Assembly: GCA_947629245.1 (NCBI GenBank)
Contig: CANRDC010000014.1
Location: forward strand, 1-41,918
Length of the DNA: 41,918 bases
Direction of reading: 5' to 3'
Source: an uncultured Oscillospiraceae bacterium
GTDB lineage: Bacteria; Bacillota; Clostridia; Oscillospirales; Oscillospiraceae
Shown here: positions 8,691 to 17,194 of the stretch, piece by piece
How positions within the stretch are numbered: position 1 is the first letter of the stretch
Layout: the number at the start of each line of letters is the position of its first letter
Translations under genes and position numbers: made by a program
Notes under the pieces: model-generated
Told to the model about the DNA's origin: nothing
Database searches by the model: none
Seen by the model: the letters and a program-made list of their open reading frames with translations, nothing else

Positions 8691-9152
8691 TCATTTCATA
8701 TACTTGTCCACGATGCTCTTGGCGGCGGCGCTGTCGTTGGCCACCACCAGCGCCACATAGCTCCCGGACTTTTCGATGACGGCGTTCTCCAGCCGGGGGA
8801 CCGCCTCGGGAACGTAGCTCTGCATCCAGGAGGTCTGGGCCTCCACGCGGGTCCTGCACAACTCCTCCACCGCGTCGGCGGCCTCGCCGTCCTTGGCCTG
8901 GGCCAGGAAGATCTCCTCGGCGGTGCCGGTATTGTAGTACATAAGGCTCTTTGTGACCTGGCCCTCTTCAAATCCGTAGGTCCCGGCGATGGCCGAGTCG
9001 CCCGCCTGGAACTGGCTCATATCCATGGTAAAGGCGGCGCTGGCCGTAAGGTCCGCCGCCAGGGCGTCCAGGTCCACGTCCTTGCCGCCGCCGCAGGCGG
9101 TGAGCAGCAGCACCAGGATCAGTGTCAGAAGGCAGATCGCGGCTCTTTTCAT
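8691..9152 (-). CDS. DUF4358-like lipoprotein
   Basis: 153 residues. A lipoprotein signal MKRAAICLLTLILVLLLTAC ends in a good lipobox (LTAC, cysteine 20), so the protein is probably anchored outside the membrane. The remainder (FEEGQVTKSLMYYNTGTAEE, then EIFLAQAKDG and SYVALVVANDS) matches my recollection of the small DUF4358 family of clostridial lipoproteins, whose function is unknown. An AGAGGAAA ribosome site precedes the ATG. It follows the SGNH hydrolase gene by 47 bases on the same strand, so the two probably act on the same envelope substrate (inference). Confidence 0.8.
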   Translation of the reverse strand: MKRAAICLLTLILVLLLTACGGGKDVDLDALAADLTASAAFTMDMSQFQAGDSAIAGTYGFEEGQVTKSLMYYNTGTAEEIFLAQAKDGEAADAVEELCRTRVEAQTSWMQSYVPEAVPRLENAVIEKSGSYVALVVANDSAAAKSIVDKYMK

Positions 9153-9199
9153 CGTTCGTTTCCTCTCTTTTCTTTCTCTTTCTTATGGCCCTGCCGCCG

Positions 9200-10105
9200 T
9201 CAGGCGGCGGGCGTCTGGGCAGTCTCCGTGGTCTCGGGGACCGGCGTCTCCACCGGCACGGTGGGGCTCTTCCCGTCGGGGATATAGTGGGTCTTCATAT
9301 ACTCAAACCATTTCTGGTAGTGCGCGGGCGTGAAGTGGACGCCGTCGGGGGTCACGTCGGAGGGCAGGAAGCCGTCGTCCCCGCACAGAACGGGGTACAC
9401 GTTCAGATACCAGACCTGCTGTTCCCTGGCGATCTGCTCGAGCATATCGTTGAAGGAGATGACCGAGCTGCGGCTGATCCTGTTGGCGTCGCAGTAGGCG
9501 CTCACCGGCGTGACGCTGACCAGGTAGATGATGGCGTCCGGGTGGTCCGCCTGGAGCTGGTCGACGACGGTGTTGAAGGCGGCCCGGAGGGTGTCCTTGT
9601 CATAGGTCACCTCGTTGATGCCGAATTCCACATAGATCTTGCCGAACTGCTTATCGGCCATCTGGGCGGCGAAGGGGGAAGCGGCCATGATGGTGAGGGA
9701 GTCCTGCCAGTACCAGTGGCTGGTGTCGGAGGGCAGGAGCTGCTCGTTGTCGTAATACCAGAGCCCCGACAGGACGGAGTTGCCCAAAAACGCCGCGTCC
9801 GCGAAGTATTCCGCCGTGACGGCCTCGCTCTGTTCCGGCACCTCGGGTCCCGCCCACGGGGTGGGCGTGGGCTCCGACGCCGCTGCGGGCTCCGCCGTAG
9901 GCTCCCCCGTGGGCGCGGGTCCCTCCGTGGTCGTCGGCGACGCGTAAGCGGAGGACTCGTTCGTTTGCGCGCCCGGCTCTCCGGCGGAGCCGGAAGCGGC
10001 CTGCGCGCCGCCGCCCCGCAGGGTCGTCATCCCCACGATCACCGCGGTCACAGCCAGCGCGACACATACGCCAAGCAGGATCAGCGCTGTTGTTTTATGT
10101 CTCAT
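9200..10105 (-). CDS. Membrane-anchored SGNH/GDSL-type hydrolase
   Basis: 301 residues from the ATG at 10105, which has GGGAG just upstream. An uncleaved N-terminal helix (residues 7-29) is followed by a Pro/Thr/Glu/Ala-rich linker to about residue 90, then the catalytic domain. Block I reads FLGNSVLSG, with serine 110 as presumed nucleophile and Asn instead of the usual Asp of GDS; block III is VEFGINE (GxND-like, Glu in place of Asp); block V is DGVHFTP with Asp254 and His257. Such enzymes deacylate or transacylate sugars or lipids at the cell surface. A second low-complexity Thr/Pro/Glu tail ends the protein. Substrate unknown. Confidence 0.85.
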   Translation of the reverse strand: MRHKTTALILLGVCVALAVTAVIVGMTTLRGGGAQAASGSAGEPGAQTNESSAYASPTTTEGPAPTGEPTAEPAAASEPTPTPWAGPEVPEQSEAVTAEYFADAAFLGNSVLSGLWYYDNEQLLPSDTSHWYWQDSLTIMAASPFAAQMADKQFGKIYVEFGINEVTYDKDTLRAAFNTVVDQLQADHPDAIIYLVSVTPVSAYCDANRISRSSVISFNDMLEQIAREQQVWYLNVYPVLCGDDGFLPSDVTPDGVHFTPAHYQKWFEYMKTHYIPDGKSPTVPVETPVPETTETAQTPAA

Positions 10106-10170
10106 AGTATCTCCCAAAACCCGCGAAAAATGGCGGACTTATCCTCGGAAATTGTTTTATGTCTACCGAC

Positions 10171-10199
10171 ACTATACCACGTTTTTCCGCTCCTTGCAA
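10171..10199 (-). promoter_or_regulatory. Sigma-A-type promoter of the SGNH hydrolase operon
   Basis: Minus strand -35 TTGCAA (10199-10194), 17-bp spacer, -10 TATAGT (10176-10171). The 352-base gap between this gene and recJ holds this promoter and the recJ promoter; about 150 bases between them show nothing further. Confidence 0.7.
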
Positions 10200-10353
10200 G
10201 GGGGTGCGTGCAGATTCCCGCGTTTGCCCCTCGCCCCTTCTGGCGCGGGCTCATTCGACGGCCGTTTCCCTCTCCGGACGGCGTGCGTCTGGGCGGGGGC
10301 CGGGAGCACAATGGTAACATATGGAAAAACCTGCCGGAACGGTCCGATTGCGA

Positions 10354-10382
10354 TTGCAAACTTGCGCCATATAGCGTATAAT
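10354..10382 (+). promoter_or_regulatory. Sigma-A-type promoter of recJ
   Basis: -35 TTGCAA (10354-10359), 17-bp spacer, consensus -10 TATAAT (10377-10382). Leader of about 70 bases to the recJ ATG. Confidence 0.8.
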
Positions 10383-10457
10383 TGATTAAATATATGTGAG
10401 CTTCGGGCGGCGGGAGCCGAAGGCGCGCCGTCTGAACAGCGAGAGCGAAAGGACGCA

Positions 10458-12443
10458 ATGAAAGAACGAACATGGAACACGCCCGAGGAGCGTCTCCCGC
10501 CGGAGGAGCTGCTCAAGACTGGCTGTACGCCGCTGTTGGCGGCGGTGCTGGCGGCCCGGGGGATCGTCACGGCGGACCAGGCCCGGGCATTTTTGGACGA
10601 CGGCCCCTTCGTGCCGGAGGACCCCTTCCTGCTGCCGGACATGGCGGCGGCCGCCGCCCGGATCAGGCTTGCCGCGGACCGGGGAGAGACGGTGGCGGTC
10701 TACGGGGACTATGACGTGGACGGCATCACCGCCACATGCCTGCTGACGGAGTATCTGCGCTCTGTCGGCATGCGGACGGAGCGCTACATCCCCGATCGGC
10801 TGGAGGAGGGCTACGGCGTCAACGGGGGCGCCATCGACCGGCTGAAGGCACTGGGCGTGACGCTGATCGTCACGGTGGACTGCGGCATCACCGCCGTGGA
10901 GGAGACGGCCTGCGCCGCGGGCCTTGGCATAGACATGATCATCACGGACCACCACGAGTGCCAGGCGGAGCTGCCGGTCGCGGTGGCCGTGGTGGACCCG
11001 AAGCGGTCCGACTGCGGCTGTCCCAACAGGAACCTGGCCGGGGTAGGCGTGGCCTTCAAGCTGGTCTGCGCTCTGTCCGGGGACGGCTCTGCCATGCTGG
11101 ACCGGTACGCGGACCTGGTGGCGGTGGGCACCATCGCGGATGTGATGCCCCTGCTGGGGGAGAACCGCCGGATCGTCCAGGCGGGCCTGGAGAAGCTGCG
11201 CCGGTCGCCCCGGCCGGGGCTGGCGGCGCTGATGGAGGCCGCCGGGGTAGAGCCCGGTCGGCTGGGCGCCAACACGGTGGGCTTCACCCTGGCGCCCCGC
11301 ATCAACGCGGCGGGGCGGCTGGGCCAGGTGGACCGGGCGGCGGAGCTGGTGCTGGAGCGGGACCCGGAGCGGGCGGCGCGGCTGGCGGCGGAGCTTTGCG
11401 AGCTGAACCGCCGGCGGCAGCAGCTGGAGGCGGACATCTGGGACGAGGTGGCGGATATGCTGGCGGGCCAGACCGTCACGACCCCCATCGTCCTGGCCCG
11501 GGAGGGCTGGCATCAGGGGGTCATCGGCATCGCGGCCTCCCGGCTGTCGGAGGCGTACCAGGTGCCCACGGTGATGATCTCTCTGGACGGGGACAAGGGC
11601 AAGGGCTCCTGCCGGAGCTGGGGCGGGTTCAACCTCTTTGACGCCCTGGCGGCCTGCGGGGAGCACCTGGAGTCCTTCGGCGGCCACGCTCTGGCGGCGG
11701 GCCTCAATCTCCGGCGGGAGAACATCGGCCCCTTCCGGGAGGCCATGAAGGCGTATTATCTGGCCCACATCCCCACGGGGGAGGCCGCCGTAGCCCCGGA
11801 TCTGACGGTGTCGTCCCCCGCGCTGCTGACCATGGAGTGCGTGGAGAGCCTGGGGCGGCTGGAGCCCTTCGGCAGCGGCAATCCCCGGCCGGTGCTGGCC
11901 ATATCGGACGCGGTGCTGGCGGACGTGACGGCTATCGGCGGGGGGCGGCATGTGCGCCTGACGCTGGAGAAGTTCGGCCAGCGCTATGAATGCGTGTGGT
12001 TTTCCCGCCGGGCGGAGGATCTGCCCGCCGCCGCGGGCGACCGGGTAGACGCGATATTTTATCCGCAGATCAGCGAATTTCGGGGCCGCCGGAGCGTGCA
12101 GCTCCTGCTGGAGGGGCTGCGCCGGACGGACCTGGAGGACCTGTGCCGCCACATTCTGAAGGGCGGCGCGTTTGGCGACCACCGGCTGACCCGGCATGAG
12201 CTGGCGGCGCTGTGGCGGTCGCTGACGGGCAAATGTCCCTGTCGGCTCCGTTTGAGCCGTCTTTCCCAGCTGGAGCCCCGGCTCCACCCGGCCCAGATCG
12301 CCCTGGGACTGCGGGTGCTGTCGGAGCTGGATCTGGCGTCGGTCCGGCCGGACGGCCAGGATGTGGACGTGATGCTCATCGCCTGGAGCGAAAAGACCGA
12401 TCTGAACGATTCCCCCACCTGGCGGGCCCAACAGCAACGATAG
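10458..12443 (+). CDS. recJ: Single-stranded-DNA-specific exonuclease RecJ
   Basis: 661 residues. 5'-to-3' single-strand exonuclease acting in recombination, mismatch and base-excision repair. DHH-family motifs are clear: VYGDYDVDGITA near residues 80-92, VTVDCGIT, ITDHHE, and LAGVGVAFKL. The DHHA1 part carries SCRSWGGFNLFDALAACGEH (split motif) and GGHALAAGLNL. An OB-like domain and a C-terminal region (ECVWFSRRAEDL, FYPQISEFRGRRSVQ) follow. The metal-binding Asp/His set looks intact. The ATG at 10458 is preceded by AAAGGA. It heads a probable operon with relA, dtd, an MBL hydrolase and a MaoC protein, although a hairpin train follows directly. Confidence 0.96.
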   Translation: MKERTWNTPEERLPPEELLKTGCTPLLAAVLAARGIVTADQARAFLDDGPFVPEDPFLLPDMAAAAARIRLAADRGETVAVYGDYDVDGITATCLLTEYLRSVGMRTERYIPDRLEEGYGVNGGAIDRLKALGVTLIVTVDCGITAVEETACAAGLGIDMIITDHHECQAELPVAVAVVDPKRSDCGCPNRNLAGVGVAFKLVCALSGDGSAMLDRYADLVAVGTIADVMPLLGENRRIVQAGLEKLRRSPRPGLAALMEAAGVEPGRLGANTVGFTLAPRINAAGRLGQVDRAAELVLERDPERAARLAAELCELNRRRQQLEADIWDEVADMLAGQTVTTPIVLAREGWHQGVIGIAASRLSEAYQVPTVMISLDGDKGKGSCRSWGGFNLFDALAACGEHLESFGGHALAAGLNLRRENIGPFREAMKAYYLAHIPTGEAAVAPDLTVSSPALLTMECVESLGRLEPFGSGNPRPVLAISDAVLADVTAIGGGRHVRLTLEKFGQRYECVWFSRRAEDLPAAAGDRVDAIFYPQISEFRGRRSVQLLLEGLRRTDLEDLCRHILKGGAFGDHRLTRHELAALWRSLTGKCPCRLRLSRLSQLEPRLHPAQIALGLRVLSELDLASVRPDGQDVDVMLIAWSEKTDLNDSPTWRAQQQR

Positions 12444-12498
12444 GAAGAGAGACCGTCAAAGAATGGCTGAATGGGGGCGAAGGCCGGTCAGGCCGAGC

Positions 12499-12627
12499 CG
12501 CGCGGCATTCCCGCGCGTGAAGTCAAAAGCCGCTGTGCGACAGGCTTTTGTCTTCCTGCGAGGGGGAATTCACTTTCCCCTCGCAGTTTAAATCGGAGCT
12601 GTCAAAAACTCGTTTTTTGACAAGCTC
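12499..12627. repeat. Hairpin train B, between recJ and relA
   Basis: Four successive inverted repeats in 129 bases: 12499-12517 (CGCGCGG / CCGCGCG), 12524-12550 (CAAAAGC + CTGT / ACAG + GCTTTTG), 12556-12586 (CTGCGAGGGG / CCCCTCGCAG) and 12596-12627 (GAGCT + GTCAAAAA / TTTTTGAC + AGCTC). The spacers are 6, 5 and 9 bases. None has a normal terminator tail, although the last one has a T-run within its 3' arm. The 10-mer GGAGCTGTCA at 12595-12604 recurs in the MITE-like element at 19348-19357. No coding frame is supported here. Confidence 0.8.
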
Positions 12628-12650
12628 AAAGGAAGAGAGACAGACAGAAC

Positions 12651-14843
12651 ATGGCAGAATTTTCACCGGACAAAGCCTTTGAGGAACTGGCGGCAGTATT
12701 AAAGGAGAACAGTCCCAACGCGGACCTGGGCCGTATCCGCCAGGCGTTCGACTTTGCCCAGCAGGCCCACGAGGGCCAGAAGCGCAAGGATGGCTCCCCC
12801 TACTTCACCCATGTGGTGGCCGCGGCGGTCATCACGGCGGAGATGGGGCTGGACGACGAATCGGTCATGTCGGCGCTGCTGCACGACACCATCGAGGACA
12901 CGGACGTGACCCATGAGCAGCTGGAGCAGCTTTTCGGCACGGACGTGGCGAACATCGTGGAGGGGGTCACCAAGCTGACCCGCGTGCAGTACAGCTCTCT
13001 GGAAGAGGCCCAGATGGAGAACCTGCGCAAGATGCTCCTGGCCATGGCGAAGGACATCCGCGTGATCCTCATCAAGCTGGCGGACCGGCTGCACAACATG
13101 CGGACCATGGAATACCAGAGCCCGGAAAAGCAGCTCAGCAAATCCCGTGAGACCATGGAGATCTACGCGCCCATCGCCCACCGGCTGGGCGTGGAGCGGA
13201 TGAAGGACGAGCTCGAGGATCTGTCGCTTTTGTACCTGGACCCGGTGGGCTACCGGGAGATCACCAGCATTCTGGACAAGCGGCGGGAGGTCCTGGAGCG
13301 GTTCCAGGCGTCCATGGAGGAGCGCATCGAATCCCGGATGGTCCGGGAGGGCATCGCCTGCAAGGTCTACGGCCGGCTGAAGCACATCTACAGCATCTAC
13401 CGGAAGATGTACGCCCAGCATCTGGGCGTGGAGGAGATCTTCGACCTGTGCGCCTTCCGGGTGATCGTGAACGACCTGGCGGACTGCTACAACGTCCTGG
13501 GCATCATCCATGAGATGTTCCGCCCGGTGCCGGGCCGGTTCAAGGACTATATCTCCACCCCCAAGCCCAACAGCTACCAGAGTTTGCACACCACCGTCAT
13601 CGGCTCGGAGGGCATCCCCTTCGAGGTGCAGATCCGCACCTGGCAGATGCACATGACGGCAGAATACGGCGTGGCGGCCCACTGGAAGTACAAATCCGGC
13701 CCCGTCGGCCACAAGGAGGGGGACGAGGAGAAGTTCGCCTGGATACGCCGCCTTCTGGAGACCCAGCAGGACGCGGGGGACGTGCAGGACTTCTACCACG
13801 ACCTGAAGATGGACCTGTTCGACGACGAGGTGTTCGTCTTTACCCCCAACGGGGACGTGAAGAGCCTGCCCGCCGGGGCCACGCCCATCGACTTCGCCTA
13901 TTCCATCCACTCCGCCGTGGGCAACTCCATGACCGGGGCCAAGGTGAACGGTCGGATCGTGCCCATCGCCTATCCCCTGCAAAACGGGGACATCGTGACC
14001 ATCATCACCTCCCACTCCTCCGCCGGTCCCAGCCGGGACTGGCTGAACATCGCCAAGAGCGGCGAGGCCCGCTCCAAGATCAAGCAGTGGTTCAAGCGGG
14101 AGCGCCGGGAGGAGAACATCGTCCAGGGCCGGGAGATGTTCGAGGCCGAGGCCCGGCGCATCGGCCTGGCCATGTCGGACGTGACGGACCCGGAGCTGGA
14201 GCCCGCCATCCTCAAGCGCATGGCGGTCCAGGACATGGACGACATCTACGCCTCCATCGGCTACGGGGGCATGACCGCCGCCCACGCGGTAGGCCGGATC
14301 CGGGACGAGATCGTCCGCAGCCGGACCACGGTCCGCAAGACGGAACTGGAGAAGATGCAGGAGCGGGCGGACCGCCGCCAGCAGAAGGCCCTCAAGGCGG
14401 TCCAGGGGGTGCTGGTAGAGGGGCTGGACAACTGCCTCATCAAGTTCTCCCGGTGCTGCACGCCGGTGCCCGGAGACCCGATCATCGGCTTCATCACCCG
14501 TGGCCTGGGCGTCTCCATCCACCGGAAGGACTGCGTCAACTACCGCCGGGACGAGGACAAGGGCCGATGGATCACGGTCTCCTGGGCGGACCGGATCACG
14601 GACAGCTACGCGGCGGACCTGTACATCACCGCCGACGAGCGGGGCGGTCTGGTCATGGACGTGGCCACCATCCTGAACGGCCTGAACGCCAAGGTCCGCA
14701 GCCTGAACGCGCGGGACACGGGCAAGGGCATCTCCACGGTCATCATCACCCTGGAGGTGACCCACGCCTCGGAGCTGCAGACCGTCATCAACCGGCTCCA
14801 GGGCGTGCGCGGCGTGCGGGACATAAACCGCGGGGGTATTTGA
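12651..14843 (+). CDS. relA: Bifunctional (p)ppGpp synthetase/hydrolase, RelA/SpoT family
   Basis: 730 residues, the usual long-RSH size. It makes (p)ppGpp from ATP and GTP or GDP on amino-acid starvation and can degrade it. The N-terminal HD hydrolase domain is intact (SALLHDTIEDT near residues 75-85, and KLADRLHNMRTM). The synthetase domain shows YGRLKHIYSIYRKM, FDLCAFRVIV and PKPNSYQSLHTTV. A TGS domain follows (FVFTPNGDVKSLPAGATPID), then a helical/zinc-finger-like region with FSRCCTPVPGD and IHRKDC, and a C-terminal ACT domain (GLVMDVATILNGLNAKVRSL). Both activities look functional, as in Gram-positive Rel. The stop codon is separated from dtd by one base. Confidence 0.96.
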   Translation: MAEFSPDKAFEELAAVLKENSPNADLGRIRQAFDFAQQAHEGQKRKDGSPYFTHVVAAAVITAEMGLDDESVMSALLHDTIEDTDVTHEQLEQLFGTDVANIVEGVTKLTRVQYSSLEEAQMENLRKMLLAMAKDIRVILIKLADRLHNMRTMEYQSPEKQLSKSRETMEIYAPIAHRLGVERMKDELEDLSLLYLDPVGYREITSILDKRREVLERFQASMEERIESRMVREGIACKVYGRLKHIYSIYRKMYAQHLGVEEIFDLCAFRVIVNDLADCYNVLGIIHEMFRPVPGRFKDYISTPKPNSYQSLHTTVIGSEGIPFEVQIRTWQMHMTAEYGVAAHWKYKSGPVGHKEGDEEKFAWIRRLLETQQDAGDVQDFYHDLKMDLFDDEVFVFTPNGDVKSLPAGATPIDFAYSIHSAVGNSMTGAKVNGRIVPIAYPLQNGDIVTIITSHSSAGPSRDWLNIAKSGEARSKIKQWFKRERREENIVQGREMFEAEARRIGLAMSDVTDPELEPAILKRMAVQDMDDIYASIGYGGMTAAHAVGRIRDEIVRSRTTVRKTELEKMQERADRRQQKALKAVQGVLVEGLDNCLIKFSRCCTPVPGDPIIGFITRGLGVSIHRKDCVNYRRDEDKGRWITVSWADRITDSYAADLYITADERGGLVMDVATILNGLNAKVRSLNARDTGKGISTVIITLEVTHASELQTVINRLQGVRGVRDINRGGI

Positions 14844-14844
14844 T

Positions 14845-15291
14845 ATGCGCGCTGTTGTGACGAGAGTGAAAAACGCCTCCGTGGAGATCGACGGAGCCAT
14901 CCACGGCCAGATCGGCCAGGGCTTTCTGGTCCTGCTGGGGGTCCATGTGAACGACGGGCCCGAGCAGGCGGAGAAGATCGCGGACAAGATATGCGGCCTG
15001 CGCATTTTTGAGGACGGGGCGGGAAAGATGAACGTGAACCCCACGGACGCGGGCGCCAACAACCTTCTTATCATCAGTCAGTTCACCCTGTTCGCGGACT
15101 GTCGCAGCCGCCGTCCCGGCTTCACCATGGCGGCCCGGCCCGAACAGGCCATCCCCTTGTACGAGCGGGTCATCGACCTGTGCCGGGACCGGGGATTTCA
15201 TGTAGAGACGGGCGTATTCGGCGCGGACATGCAGGTCCGCAGCCAGAACGACGGCCCCGTCACCATTTTGCTTGACACAAAGGAGCTGTAA
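14845..15291 (+). CDS. dtd: D-aminoacyl-tRNA deacylase
   Basis: 148 residues, the standard Dtd length. It hydrolyses D-aminoacyl-tRNA (and Gly-tRNA-Ala), preventing D-amino acid toxicity. The N-terminus MRAVVTRVKNASVEIDG is diagnostic, and the two active-site motifs are present: SQFTLFAD and, near the C-terminus, NDGPVTILLD, with the cross-subunit Gly-Pro. Placement directly after relA (stop TGA, one base, ATG) is a common Firmicutes arrangement and implies translational coupling. Confidence 0.97.
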   Translation: MRAVVTRVKNASVEIDGAIHGQIGQGFLVLLGVHVNDGPEQAEKIADKICGLRIFEDGAGKMNVNPTDAGANNLLIISQFTLFADCRSRRPGFTMAARPEQAIPLYERVIDLCRDRGFHVETGVFGADMQVRSQNDGPVTILLDTKEL

Positions 15292-15294
15292 GCC

Positions 15295-15897
15295 ATGCTC
15301 ATCAAATGCCTGACCGTCGGCCAGATCGAGACCAACTGCTACATCGTCACGGACCCGGACACCCTCCAGTGCGCTATCGTCGATCCCGGCGACGAGTCCA
15401 ACACCATCATGAACTATCTGGAGGACAACCGCCTCACGGCCAAATACATCTTCCTGACCCACGGCCACTTCGACCACACCATGGCGGCGAACGCGGTCCA
15501 TGACGAGACCGGCGCCCCCGTCTGCATGCACGAAAAGGACGAGGGGACCGGCGACTACCGGTTCACGCCCCCCGCAGGCTCCATCCGCTATCGGGAGGGG
15601 GACCAGTTCCACGTAGGGAACCTGACCTTCCGGGTGATGGAGACGCCGGGCCACACCCCCGGCGGGGTGTGCCTTCTCTGCGGCGAGGCCCTTTTCTGCG
15701 GGGACACCCTGTTCCGGGACTCCTGCGGCCGCACGGACCTTCCCGGCGGGGACATGCCCGCGCTGCTTCGGAGCCTGAAGCGGCTTTACGACCTGCCCGG
15801 CGATTATGAGGTCTACCCCGGCCACATGGAGACCTCCACCCTGGACCGGGAGCGCCGGTTCAACTATTACATGCGACACGCTGCGGAGGTATCCTGA
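15295..15897 (+). CDS. Metallo-beta-lactamase-fold hydrolase (glyoxalase II-like)
   Basis: 200 residues. The zinc motif LTHGHFDHT (HxHxDH type) is near residues 58-66, further ligands are in ETPGHTPGG and CGDTLFRDSCGRTD, and the last His is in VYPGHMETS. This is the short YcbL/GloB-like class found in the rel-dtd neighbourhood of many clostridia; it lacks the C-terminal domain of true glyoxalase II. It may hydrolyse thioesters such as S-lactoyl conjugates, but the substrate is not proven. It starts 3 bases after the dtd stop. Confidence 0.92.
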   Translation: MLIKCLTVGQIETNCYIVTDPDTLQCAIVDPGDESNTIMNYLEDNRLTAKYIFLTHGHFDHTMAANAVHDETGAPVCMHEKDEGTGDYRFTPPAGSIRYREGDQFHVGNLTFRVMETPGHTPGGVCLLCGEALFCGDTLFRDSCGRTDLPGGDMPALLRSLKRLYDLPGDYEVYPGHMETSTLDRERRFNYYMRHAAEVS

Positions 15898-15898
15898 C

Positions 15899-16300
15899 AT
15901 GGCCCTCGAACCAGGCCTGACCGCCAGCTTTTCCCGGACCGTCGCCGAGGCGGACATCTATACCATGGCGGACGTGATCGGGGACCACAACCCCATCCAT
16001 ACGGACCCGGAGGCGGCGGCCCAAAGCCCCTTCGGCGAGCGCATCGCCCACGCCCTGCTGCCCGCCGGGTACATCTCCACGGTCCTGGGCATGATCCTGC
16101 CCGGCCCCGGCACGGTGTACCTGCACCAGTCCCTGGATTTCACGGCCCCGGTGAAGATCGGGGACACCGTCACCGCCACGGTGACCGTGACGGAGGTCTT
16201 AAACCCCGTCAAGGGCATCTATAAGCTGCACACCACCTGCGTCAACCAGCATGGCGAGCCGGTGGCCGACGGCGAGGCCGTGGTCAAATACGCACCATAA
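15899..16300 (+). CDS. MaoC-like (R)-hydratase
   Basis: 133 residues from the ATG at 15899, one base after the upstream stop TGA (15895-15897), so it is coupled to the hydrolase gene. It has the single hot-dog-fold layout of PhaJ-type (R)-specific enoyl-CoA hydratases: the catalytic Asp/His motif GDHNPIHTDPEAA near residues 26-38, then FGERIAHALLPAGYISTVLG and the C-terminal strand set DFTAPVKIGDTVTATVTV. It would hydrate a short enoyl-CoA to an (R)-3-hydroxyacyl-CoA. Given the butyrate genes nearby, crotonyl-CoA is a possible substrate, but that is inference. It closes the recJ-relA operon. Confidence 0.9.
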   Translation: MALEPGLTASFSRTVAEADIYTMADVIGDHNPIHTDPEAAAQSPFGERIAHALLPAGYISTVLGMILPGPGTVYLHQSLDFTAPVKIGDTVTATVTVTEVLNPVKGIYKLHTTCVNQHGEPVADGEAVVKYAP

Positions 16301-16310
16301 AGCACGCGCA

Positions 16311-16338
16311 AGCGGCGGGACCTTCCGGTCCCGCCGCT
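16311..16338 (+). terminator. Intrinsic terminator after the maoC-like gene
   Basis: 12-bp stem AGCGGCGGGACC (16311-16322), loop TTCC, GGTCCCGCCGCT (16327-16338), followed by a loose T-rich stretch. It also marks the border to the AT-rich segment that begins near 16340. Confidence 0.75.
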
Positions 16339-16376
16339 GATTCTATATCGTTCTGCCCCGACAAATGGGAAGTTAT

Positions 16377-17131
16377 CTAATTCCTTATCTGTGTTATCAT
16401 ATATGCAGCAAATTCATGGGCATTATTTTCATCCCATTCTGTTGATTTATTAGATAAATATTCATCCAGTGCCTGTATTATTAAAGTTTGATACTTTTCA
16501 GGGACATTGCATATTCCCCATTTACCACCTTCCTGTTTTGACAGGATAAGTTCTTCTTTTTTGTATGCTAATACTCTACATAAGTTTAGAATAATGTAAG
16601 TAGGATTATCCATTATTTCTGTTTCAGCTTCCTCAATATCACTCCAAATACTATCAAAGTAGTCTTCTTTACTGACTGCTCCAAAGACATCTTTGATATC
16701 GTTTCCATAAAGACATTTTCCCCTGTGATAAATAATAGTAAGATGAGCTGCCAGATCTTTATCTGTTCCCTTCATTTTATCAATATAATCTAAAGGATTG
16801 GTTTTATACCATTCTAAATGTGCAATAGAAAAGTGCAATTCGAAAGGTGTCGGATAAACAAACGGATTGCATACCCCTCTTTTAACAATGCTTAGTTCGA
16901 TTCCTTTTGGAGGAGCATATGTATTTAATTCTACAACCATATCCATGAAGCGATGTTTTATGTTGTTTGGAATAGCTTCCTTTACTACAACTAACAAATC
17001 AATATCACTTTTTTCTCATTATAGCATCCCATAACAACAGAGCCATGAAGATAAATCCCAATCAGATTATCTCCTAATATTTTTTGACTTTGTGTGACAA
17101 AACTTTTAAGCAAATCATTTAAAGCATCCAT
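16377..17131 (-). pseudogene. Aminoglycoside nucleotidyltransferase-like gene (AadA/ANT(9) type) with a frameshift
   Basis: Read from the ATG at 17131, the first frame encodes MDALNDLLKSFVTQSQKILG and the start of the nucleotidyltransferase motif GSVVMGCYNEKK, then stops at TGT-TAG. Adding one A to the A6 run (T6 at 17009-17014 on the plus strand) restores KKSDIDLLVVVKEA, the expected GSxxxG...SDxD metal-binding motif, and the rest of a 251-residue protein: ELSIVKRG (third acidic residue), then a helical C-terminal AadA-type domain. The family adenylylates streptomycin or spectinomycin. Local GC is about 35 % against about 63 % around it, which implies recent acquisition. The break may be real, a homopolymer sequencing error, or bypassed by slippage on AAAAAAG. 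Confidence 0.75.
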
Positions 17132-17194
17132 ATCTAACGTTTCCTCTAAAACATCTACTACAGCGGTCAATCCCGATCTGGCGTACCCGGCATA

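Noticed and set aside
9060-9200. Additional small gene between the SGNH hydrolase and the lipoprotein gene
   Set aside because: Only 47 bases separate the two genes, holding the ribosome site of the second; frames seen there belong to the opposite strand without start signals.
10386-12437. 683-codon open frame on the minus strand opposite recJ
   Set aside because: It is a GC-rich antisense shadow: low-complexity Arg/Gly/Pro/His translation, no domain, no ribosome site, and the plus-strand frame is an intact RecJ.
12699-15074. 791-codon open frame on the minus strand opposite relA and dtd
   Set aside because: Shadow of the strong codon bias of relA; the translation is His/Val/Leu/Asp-rich without any recognisable motif and crosses two real genes.
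16377-17131. Canonical dnaX-type programmed -1 frameshift in the nucleotidyltransferase-like gene
   Set aside because: The run is in the frame AAA-AAA-G after GAG, not A-AAA-AAG, and no clear stimulatory stem or upstream SD was seen; slippage remains possible but is not supported as programmed.
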